Assembly: GCA_016870135.1 (NCBI GenBank)
Contig: VGCF01000046.1
Location: 1 to 5,960 of the forward strand
Direction of reading: 5' to 3'
DNA: 5,960 nucleotides
DNA from: Alphaproteobacteria bacterium
Lineage (GTDB): Bacteria > Pseudomonadota > Alphaproteobacteria > Holosporales > Holosporaceae
Made by a program: the position numbers and the translations under genes. The notes beneath the pieces were generated by a model. The model had not been told where the DNA came from. It searched no databases and saw nothing but the letters and a program-made list of their open reading frames with translations. Below are positions 1-4,607 of this stretch, piece by piece; positions within the stretch are counted from its first letter, which is position 1, and the number at the start of each line of letters is the position of its first letter.

Positions 1-35
1 AGGAGTCCAAAAACCCAGGATCGGTGTGTGCCAAC

Positions 36-65
36 TTGAAATCACTGCACAAAATAGAGTATCAT
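36..65 (+). promoter_or_regulatory. Putative sigma70 promoter of the toxin-antitoxin operon
   Basis: A TTGAAA box at 36-41 and a TATCAT box at 60-65 each match the sigma70 consensus at five of six positions and are separated by 18 bp. Transcription would start near 72, about 30 bases before the ATG at 102. A GTATAC palindrome at 70-75 lies at the expected start point and could be an operator, since such antitoxins usually repress their own promoter; this is inference. The position also argues against a GTG start at 24, which would lie upstream of the promoter. Confidence 0.45.
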
Positions 66-101
66 AAAGTATACATTCTATGGGATGATGCAGGTTCATT
101 G

Positions 102-344
102 ATGAATATTTACACGACCAGCCAAGCAAAAAATGAATTGGTTAAATTGGTTGATGATGCCAATGAAACCCATGAACCCATTTATATTGTGGGGACACAT
201 AACAAGGCTGTTTTAATCGCAGAAGACGATTACAGCGCCATGCTGGAAACATTGCACATTGTTTCTGTTCCTGGATTAAAGGAATCCATTCTTGATATGC
301 ACAGGCAACCAAAGCAAGAATATTCCCAAGACATTGATTTATAA
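102..344 (+). CDS. YefM/Phd-family antitoxin of a type II toxin-antitoxin pair
   Basis: This 80-residue protein is a likely antitoxin that binds and neutralises the toxin encoded just downstream and, as is usual in the family, represses its own promoter. The N-terminal part (MNIYTTSQAKNELVKLVDDA, residues 1-20) has the Phd/YefM pattern of a short beta strand followed by a helix. It is followed by a hairpin with the typical core I-V-G-x-x-N-K-A-V-L-I, then the E-D-D-Y-S-A-M-x-E-T-L segment found in YefM proteins. The C-terminal part is polar and probably wraps the toxin. The frame is open back to a GTG at 24, but the ATG at 102 gives the normal family length, has an AGG seven bases upstream, and lies downstream of the candidate promoter. 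The stop codon shares one base with the toxin start (TAATG), a layout that favours translational coupling. The family is clear; the exact subfamily (RelB, YefM or Phd) is less so. Confidence 0.88.
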   Translation: MNIYTTSQAKNELVKLVDDANETHEPIYIVGTHNKAVLIAEDDYSAMLETLHIVSVPGLKESILDMHRQPKQEYSQDIDL

Positions 345-604
345 TGTACACCCTGTTGTTTTCAAAAGAAGCGCAAAAAGATGCCGAAAAGATAAAACAT
401 TCGAATCTCGCTGAAAAGTGCAAGCATTTAATCGAGATCATCAAAAATGATCCCTTTGAAAAAATACCCCCTTTTGAAAAATTGATGGGTGATTTACATG
501 GTCTGTATTCCAGGCGAATCAATATCCAGCACAGGCTGGTGTACAGCGTGGATCCAGAAGAAAACGCTGTAAAAGTCTTGCGCATGTGGACCCATTATGA
601 ATAG
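344..604 (+). CDS. YoeB/Txe-family toxin (ribosome-dependent mRNA endonuclease)
   Basis: This 86-residue protein matches YoeB/Txe toxins, RelE-fold endoribonucleases that cleave mRNA in the ribosomal A site and stop translation until neutralised by the antitoxin. The diagnostic block is residues 53-69 (G-L-Y-S-R-R-I-N-I-Q-H-R-L-V-Y-S-V), followed by a C-terminal strand ending W-T-H-Y-E. Compared with E. coli YoeB (Glu46, Arg59, Arg65, His83, Tyr84), the equivalents here are Glu45, Arg58, Arg64, His84 and Tyr85, so the active site looks intact. The protein ends one residue after the conserved His-Tyr, and its length is normal for the family. The ATG at 344 overlaps the antitoxin stop by one base, so it probably depends on antitoxin translation. 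Activity cannot be judged from sequence, but nothing looks inactivated. Confidence 0.92.
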   Translation: MYTLLFSKEAQKDAEKIKHSNLAEKCKHLIEIIKNDPFEKIPPFEKLMGDLHGLYSRRINIQHRLVYSVDPEENAVKVLRMWTHYE

Positions 605-694
605 AGACCAATCCGCCATGGATAAAACGCCTGTATACCAAAATTAAAAAGTTTATGATGATTCCACCTTGAACGAAAATCAACGGATACAGTT

Positions 695-1153
695 ATGAAA
701 AGACTGGATAAAACAATCGATTATTATGATCACAATGCCCAAGCATTTTATGAGCGTACAATCAAGGTGGATGTTACAGACGGCTATGAAAAGGTTCTGA
801 GGTGTCTACCTGAAAAAGCACACATATTAGATGCAGGGTGTGGCGTGGGACGTGATACAAAGTACTTCCTTTCAAAGGGACATTCTGTAAGTGCATTTGA
901 TGCATCAGAAAAAATGGTGGAGCTTGCTATTAAGGAAACAGGTGCGAACATTACACACTCGACATTTCAAGAATTAAATTTTGAAAATATGTTTGATGGT
1001 GTTTGGGCTCAAGCCTCTTTGTTAGATATTCCTTATAATACGACCCAAGAAATTGATCAAAACATTCATCGTGCTCTTGTACCAAACGGGATTTTTTATG
1101 CATCTTATACTGTTGTCTTGGACGCTCATCGACCGTACCCTTATGTTGGATAG
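695..1153 (+). CDS. Class I SAM-dependent methyltransferase, C-terminally truncated (possible pseudogene)
   Basis: This 152-residue protein carries the first two thirds of a Rossmann-fold methyltransferase. Motif I is L-D-A-G-C-G-V-G at residues 45-52, which would bind S-adenosylmethionine. The acidic end of strand beta-2 is Asp69 in A-F-D-A-S, and the motif IV region is F-D-G-V-W-A-Q-A-S-L-L at 100-110. The helix and strand before beta-5 run H-R-A-L-V-P-N-G-I-F-Y-A-S at 125-137. Small methyltransferases of this type usually continue for roughly 40-50 more residues, including a final strand pair that packs on the sheet. Here similarity fades after residue 138 and the gene stops at 1151-1153. 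The two other forward frames downstream show no missing tail, so this looks like a deletion or replacement rather than a single frameshift. The SAM site is present but folding may be impaired. A GGA at 685-687 lies seven bases before the ATG. The substrate is unknown. The Nudix gene follows after 34 bases. Confidence 0.8.
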   Translation: MKRLDKTIDYYDHNAQAFYERTIKVDVTDGYEKVLRCLPEKAHILDAGCGVGRDTKYFLSKGHSVSAFDASEKMVELAIKETGANITHSTFQELNFENMFDGVWAQASLLDIPYNTTQEIDQNIHRALVPNGIFYASYTVVLDAHRPYPYVG

Positions 1154-1170
1154 AATCTTGCCAACAGGGT

Positions 1171-1199
1171 AAGGATTTTATAACACTATGGTGTTATGG
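1171..1199 (+). promoter_or_regulatory. Ribosome-binding site and hairpin enclosing a candidate Nudix start codon
   Basis: AAGGA at 1171-1175 is the best Shine-Dalgarno sequence ahead of the Nudix gene. It is followed by a perfect 7-bp inverted repeat, ATAACAC at 1180-1186 and GTGTTAT at 1191-1197, which could be lengthened by two G-U pairs (1178-1179 with 1198-1199). The 4-base loop is TATG, so the ATG at 1188-1190 sits in the loop. In RNA this could limit or tune initiation; in DNA the dyad could be an operator. Both roles are inference. The pairing itself is directly visible. Confidence 0.45.
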
Positions 1200-1841
1200 T
1201 TTACAGAAAATACGGTGTGGCGATTGATGATCAAAGAAGTGACAGAATTACAAGCTCTTGCGCAATCTGGTCTGGCTTATTGTGCTGACGAATTTGATAT
1301 CAAACGCTATCAAAGAATACTAGAAATTTCTGCTGTTTTATTGGCTTTGAAATCAGAGCACTCTTATAAAGATATCATAGAATGGATTGAATCGGATACG
1401 GGATATTGTACTCCAAAGGTGGATACCAGAGGCGCAATATTTAAACAAGAACAGATATTATTGGTACAAGAAAAAAGCAATGGTTTATGGTCTTTACCAG
1501 GTGGATGGGCCGATGTTAATTTATCTCCCTCTGAAAATATAATCAAAGAAATCAGAGAGGAAACAGGGTTGCACTGTACCGTAAGCAAGCTGGTTGGCGT
1601 TTTTGATAAAAGAAAAAACAATCCTGAAGAGATAAAGTGGCCTCATGTGTATAAATTGTTTTTTCTATGCGAAATAAAATCGTCACAGAAAGACCCATTT
1701 GATTACAATGAAATTTCAGATTTTTGTTTTTTCGATCTTACCCAGATTCCTCCTTTGTCAATAGGACGGACCAACAGGCAGCAAATTGAGTTATGTTTCA
1801 AACATCTTAAAAATCCAGGTTTAACCGCAGAATTTGATTAG
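1188..1841 (+). CDS. Nudix hydrolase with Nudix_N-type N-terminal domain
   Basis: The product probably hydrolyses a nucleoside diphosphate linked to another group, such as an ADP-sugar, in the cytoplasm; the substrate cannot be read from sequence. The N-terminal helical domain (about residues 16-75) contains E-L-Q-A-L-A-Q-S-G-L, typical of the small domain preceding one Nudix subgroup. The link T-G-Y-C-T-P-K-V-D-T-R-G-A-I-F leads into the Nudix fold. The Nudix box spans Gly106 to Leu128 and includes K-E-I-R-E-E-T-G-L. The metal-binding Glu121, Glu124 and Glu125 are present, while the first box Glu is Leu112 and the box Arg is Lys120; as I recall, such changes are common in this subgroup. The start is uncertain. 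ATG 1188 (217 residues) has AAGGA 12 bases upstream but lies in a hairpin loop. GTG 1215 or ATG 1227 (204 residues) would give an N-terminus closer to the usual family length. The gene may be co-transcribed with the truncated methyltransferase. Confidence 0.88.
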   Translation: MVLWFTENTVWRLMIKEVTELQALAQSGLAYCADEFDIKRYQRILEISAVLLALKSEHSYKDIIEWIESDTGYCTPKVDTRGAIFKQEQILLVQEKSNGLWSLPGGWADVNLSPSENIIKEIREETGLHCTVSKLVGVFDKRKNNPEEIKWPHVYKLFFLCEIKSSQKDPFDYNEISDFCFFDLTQIPPLSIGRTNRQQIELCFKHLKNPGLTAEFD

Positions 1842-1906
1842 GGTGTGTCAATGGGATGAATAATCAGTTGTTTAACCCTCTTCCTAGAAGGTTTGATATC
1901 GTTCTC

Positions 1907-1937
1907 TTGCAGAATGCATTTTCTCCTATAGTATAGT
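1907..1937 (+). promoter_or_regulatory. Weak candidate promoter for the three-hydrolase operon
   Basis: TTGCAG at 1907-1912 could be a -35 box. Two overlapping TATAGT hexamers follow, at 1927-1932 (14-bp spacer) and 1932-1937 (19-bp spacer); neither spacing is ideal. Transcription from the second would begin near 1944, about 20 bases before the ATG at 1965. The site lies in the only sizeable gap (1842-1964) upstream of the operon, where a promoter is expected. No clear Rho-independent terminator for the Nudix gene is visible in the gap. Confidence 0.3.
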
Positions 1938-1964
1938 GCTTAACAGAACTTGATTGGTTGCATC

Positions 1965-2669
1965 ATGAAACAAATATTTTTTCCCTATAAACTCATCGAT
2001 CTAACTCACACGCTGGACAACACGATCCCTACCTGGAATGGTGGTTGTGGGTTTAATCATGATGTGCATATCGATTATTCTGATTGCGAAGGTGAATATC
2101 AATTCCGTGTGATGAAAGTCGCAATGCATGCGGGGATTGGCACGCATATGGATGCGCCAAGTCACTGTATTCCTGGTGGCAGATCCATCCATGATTTTGA
2201 TATTAATGATTTGATTATGTCGTGTATGGTCATTGATATATCGGATCAATGTTATGAACGTTATAGCCTCAGCGCCCAAGATGTGGCGGATTTTGAAAGC
2301 AAGCATGGCAAGATCGCAAGCGGAGCGTGTGTGTTTGTGAAAACCGGTTGGAGCGAATTTTGGAACACACCTTTGCAATACCATAACAACCATGTGTTCC
2401 CATCCGTATCAGTTGAGGCTGCAGAGCTCTTGATTGAACGAGGCGTGAGCGCTATTGGCATTGATACGCTTTCACCCGATCGCCCTGAGGATGGCTTTAA
2501 GGTTCATAAAACCTTTTTGGGTGCGGATAAGATCATCATAGAAAACGTCGCAAATCTGGGTAGTATGCCACCGACTGGAAGCTTTGTTATGGTCCTGCCC
2601 ATCAAAATTAAAGATGGTACAGAAGCGCCCGTAAGACTAGTCGGATTGATTGAAAGAGAAGTGAAATGA
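1965..2669 (+). CDS. Metal-dependent cyclase/kynurenine formamidase-like hydrolase
   Basis: This 234-residue protein belongs to the cyclase family, zinc- or manganese-dependent hydrolases that include bacterial kynurenine formamidase KynB. The signature is H-A-G-I-G-T-H-M-D-A-P-S-H at residues 55-67, giving His55, His61, Asp63 and His67 as metal or active-site residues. The N-terminal D-L-T-H-T-L-D (12-18) is also typical. Further on, G-I-D-T-L-S-P-D is followed by His181 and Glu193, the spacing seen for the second active-site pair in this family. The protein is slightly longer than KynB and no other tryptophan-degradation gene is present, so kynurenine formamidase activity is not supported. 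An unidentified amide, ester or lactone is as likely. The ATG at 1965 is preferred over the in-frame TTG at 1950. There is no signal peptide, so it probably acts in the cytoplasm. Its stop overlaps the next start by 4 bases (ATGA), showing translational coupling. Confidence 0.88.
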   Translation: MKQIFFPYKLIDLTHTLDNTIPTWNGGCGFNHDVHIDYSDCEGEYQFRVMKVAMHAGIGTHMDAPSHCIPGGRSIHDFDINDLIMSCMVIDISDQCYERYSLSAQDVADFESKHGKIASGACVFVKTGWSEFWNTPLQYHNNHVFPSVSVEAAELLIERGVSAIGIDTLSPDRPEDGFKVHKTFLGADKIIIENVANLGSMPPTGSFVMVLPIKIKDGTEAPVRLVGLIEREVK

Positions 2670-3367
2670 AATCTAGATGTAACTTATTGCTTGCCATCAT
2701 ATTTTCTTGCATAGCTTTTAGTAATGATTATGCTTTCGAGCGCAAAACGCTTGATATGTTTGACAAGACCCGAAGCAGAAATATCCCCGTGGTTATTTAT
2801 CAAGGGGAAACGATAAATAAACCCGTGGTGATCATCAGCCATGGCTATCAGATCAAAAATACTGAATATTCATTTATCGCACAAGCTTTAGCGGCACATG
2901 GATATTTCGTTGTGAGCATCCAGCATGACCTCGTCACTGATGTACGCCCTAAAACAGGAACTTTGTGGGAAAGAAGAAAGCCTTTTTGGGAACGTGGCGT
3001 CCAAAACATTTTGTTTGTGATGAATGAACTGCAAAAAATAGGACCACAGTTGGACCTCAGTAAAGTGATTTTAATAGGTCATTCTGATGGAGGAGATGCT
3101 TCAATGATGCTGGCTCAGAATCATCCCGAAATGGTTTCAAAAGTTATCTCCCTTGATAGCAGAAGGTATCCTTTCCCAAGAAATCCGAAATTAGAGATTT
3201 TACGCTTTGGAGCAATAGATGATGAACCTGATGAAGGCGTTGTGCCTGAGTCCGGCGTTCAAGTTATTTATGTGAAAGGAGCTCGGCACATAGATTTATG
3301 TGATCGAGGAAGTCCTGAAATTAAGGATGAAATTCAAAAATTAATTATTCAATTTTTAGATAGGTAA
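2666..3367 (+). CDS. Putatively exported alpha/beta hydrolase
   Basis: This 233-residue serine hydrolase begins with basic Lys2 and Arg4 and a hydrophobic stretch (residues 7-18), which looks like a signal peptide cleaved near residue 23, so the mature enzyme is probably periplasmic or secreted. Cys15 has Phe at -2, a poor lipobox, so a lipoprotein is unlikely. The fold is shown by V-V-I-I-S-H-G-Y (54-61), which would form the oxyanion hole, and by the nucleophile elbow G-H-S-D-G-G (138-143) with Ser140. His208 in G-A-R-H is the probable catalytic histidine. The acid is less certain; Asp185 or Asp186 fit by position. The family is broad (esterases, lipases, dienelactone hydrolase-like), so no substrate is assigned. 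The start overlaps the cyclase stop, with a purine-rich AAGAGAA seven or so bases upstream. Only three bases separate its stop from the beta-lactamase start. Confidence 0.85.
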   Translation: MKSRCNLLLAIIFSCIAFSNDYAFERKTLDMFDKTRSRNIPVVIYQGETINKPVVIISHGYQIKNTEYSFIAQALAAHGYFVVSIQHDLVTDVRPKTGTLWERRKPFWERGVQNILFVMNELQKIGPQLDLSKVILIGHSDGGDASMMLAQNHPEMVSKVISLDSRRYPFPRNPKLEILRFGAIDDEPDEGVVPESGVQVIYVKGARHIDLCDRGSPEIKDEIQKLIIQFLDR

Positions 3368-3370
3368 ATT

Positions 3371-4225
3371 ATGAAAAAAATTATTTTATTGTTATGTTCT
3401 ATTATGTTATCAGCCAACTTAGCGTTTGCCAATAGTTGCTTTATAGCCAAGGAAAATAGGAAAGTTTTAAAAACCGAGGGTGATTGTGATAAGCGCTATG
3501 CCCCTATGTCTACTTTTAAAATACCATTGGCACTGATGGGATTTGATTCAGATATTCTGATCGATGAAATGCACCCTGTATGGCCTTTTAAAGAAGGCTA
3601 TGTTGATTATCGCGATGCTTGGAAGCAAGATCAAACTCCCAAAAGCTGGATGAAAGAATCCTGTGTTTGGTATAGCCAAGTTTTAACAAAACAACTTGGC
3701 ATGGAAAAATTTCAAGAGTATGTCACAAAATTTGATTACGGAAATAAAGATCTAACAGGAGACAAAGGAGAAAACAACGGCCTTACAAAGGCTTGGTTAT
3801 CGAGTTCTCTGCAGATTTCAAGCGCAGAGCAAGTCGCCTTTTTACAGAAGATGCTAGCGGGCAAATTGCCTATTCAACCGCATGCAGTAGCAATGACAAA
3901 AAATATCCTATTTGTAGAAGAGTTAAAAAACGGCTGGAAGTTTTATGGCAAAACAGGAACGGGCAGTCTGTTGAATGCTGATGGCTTAAAAGATCCTAAT
4001 TTATATCATGGCTGGTTTGTGGGCTGGATTGAAAAAGGCAATAGAAGAATTATTTTTTCAAACCACATAGAAGACAATAAAAAAGAATATGTGGGGGCGG
4101 GGCAACGTGCCAGAGCAGAAGCAAAAGAAAAAATGACAACAATCATCGATCAAATCGACGAGGAGTCACAAGAAGAACAAAAAGAAGCAGAAGGGGTAGA
4201 TCAAAAACGGGTAACACAAGAGTAA
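3371..4225 (+). CDS. bla: Class D (OXA-type) beta-lactamase
   Basis: This enzyme hydrolyses the beta-lactam ring in the periplasm, giving potential resistance to penicillins; its spectrum cannot be deduced here. A signal peptide occupies residues 1-20 (M-K-K, hydrophobic core, cut after A-F-A). All class D motifs are present: S-T-F-K at 47-50 (nucleophile Ser47, Lys50 normally carbamylated), S-C-V at 97-99, Y-G-N at 123-125, Trp142 that normally contacts the carbamate, and K-T-G at 194-196. Cys23 and Cys39 flank the first strands and could form a disulphide. From memory the sequence resembles OXA-29-like enzymes of Legionella relatives. The domain should end near residue 263; about 21 extra residues follow, nearly all Glu, Gln, Lys, Asp and other polar types, making it longer than the usual 260-275. 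AGG at 3362-3364 is six bases before the ATG. It is the last gene of the three-hydrolase unit, so its expression probably depends on the upstream promoter. No AmpR- or BlaR-like regulator is adjacent. Confidence 0.95.
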   Translation: MKKIILLLCSIMLSANLAFANSCFIAKENRKVLKTEGDCDKRYAPMSTFKIPLALMGFDSDILIDEMHPVWPFKEGYVDYRDAWKQDQTPKSWMKESCVWYSQVLTKQLGMEKFQEYVTKFDYGNKDLTGDKGENNGLTKAWLSSSLQISSAEQVAFLQKMLAGKLPIQPHAVAMTKNILFVEELKNGWKFYGKTGTGSLLNADGLKDPNLYHGWFVGWIEKGNRRIIFSNHIEDNKKEYVGAGQRARAEAKEKMTTIIDQIDEESQEEQKEAEGVDQKRVTQE

Positions 4226-4424
4226 TTGCATACGGAAACACGTCCCCGTTAGAGTCAAAAAACCCTGTGCAAAAGAGTAAAGAAGGTAGAGAAACGGGGA
4301 GGGGGGGTGCAGCATGCGCTGTCGTTTGCATACCCCATACCCCACACCCATTTGTTATACAGGCTGTATGATCAGCAGTATTGAATAAACATATCATTGA
4401 TGTAAACAGCCATCTGTACCCCTG

Positions 4425-4459
4425 CCCAAAGACAGGTTCTGCCCCCCCCAAAGAGGGGG
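4425..4459. repeat. C-rich intergenic repeat, copy 1
   Basis: The copy begins CCCAAAGACAGGTTCTG, continues with eight Cs (4442-4449), then AAAGA and five Gs (4455-4459). It matches copy 2 over its full length apart from one inserted A, and similarity ends at both edges. The C run and G run can pair as a 5-bp GC-only hairpin with an AAAGA loop. It is probably a dispersed intergenic element, but only the genome can show that. Confidence 0.75.
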
Positions 4460-4567
4460 AAGTGTATTGTGTTGACTGAAACAGACGCCGCTGAACCAGA
4501 AGTTCGTGACATCCGCCTCAATCCCTAAACAAGCTTTTGCTCCACAGCTATCCATTCCCATTCAATC

Positions 4568-4603
4568 CCCAAAGACAGGTTCTGCACCCCCCCAAAGAGG
4601 GGG
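4568..4603. repeat. C-rich intergenic repeat, copy 2, next to the permease stop codon
   Basis: This copy has the same 17-base lead CCCAAAGACAGGTTCTG, then CA, seven Cs (4587-4593), AAAGA and five Gs (4599-4603). Its hairpin end lies four bases beyond the permease stop codon (4608-4610, minus strand), so in the permease transcript the GC hairpin would form right after the gene. It could protect or end the message, but there is no T run of the kind expected for a Rho-independent terminator. Confidence 0.75.
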
Positions 4604-4607
4604 CGCC

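Larger units (their letters stand above)
4226..4607. other. Non-coding spacer between convergent transcription units, rich in G/C runs
   Basis: This 382-bp spacer separates the beta-lactamase stop from the permease stop on the opposite strand. It holds two copies of a C-rich repeat (4425-4459 and 4568-4603), a G-rich tract at 4296-4307, and an 8-bp inverted repeat (TCCCCGTT at 4243-4250, AACGGGGA at 4293-4300) with a 42-base loop. The 12 bases at 4301-4312 are the reverse complement of 4582-4593 inside the second repeat. No convincing coding region, RNA gene, transposase remnant or classic hairpin-plus-T-run terminator is visible. Confidence 0.7.

Noticed and set aside
24..101. N-terminal extension of the antitoxin from GTG at 24
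   Set aside because: The extra 26 residues do not fit the family, and the stretch contains a good promoter whose transcript would begin after this codon.
340..345. Perfect TATAAT hexamer, followed by TGTACA at 345-350, at the antitoxin-toxin junction
   Set aside because: The -10 box would start RNA inside the toxin gene after its start codon, and no -35 box is at a suitable distance. It is explained by codons and the TAATG overlap. TGTACA recalls the YefM operator core but is a single 6-base match.
142..585. 147-residue open frame on the minus strand across the toxin-antitoxin genes
   Set aside because: It is antisense to two well-recognised genes with intact family motifs, and its translation resembles no protein family.
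1965..2669. Naming the cyclase-family gene kynB
   Set aside because: The catalytic motif is shared by many cyclase-family enzymes, no kynurenine-pathway neighbour is present, and the protein is longer than typical KynB.
3336..3357. 7-bp AT-only inverted repeat (AAAAATT and AATTTTT) at the end of the alpha/beta hydrolase gene
   Set aside because: It lies within the coding sequence, has a weak AT-only stem, and such matches are common in AT-rich DNA. It would also end transcription just before the linked OXA gene.
4143..4451. 102-residue minus-strand frame across the beta-lactamase tail and the spacer
   Set aside because: It is a Pro/Leu/Phe-rich translation of low-complexity purine-rich DNA, overlaps the OXA gene, and has no family resemblance.
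4425..4603. The two repeats as a short CRISPR array
   Set aside because: There are only two units, with a spacer of about 108 bp that is far too long, a variable homopolymer inside the repeat, and no cas genes.
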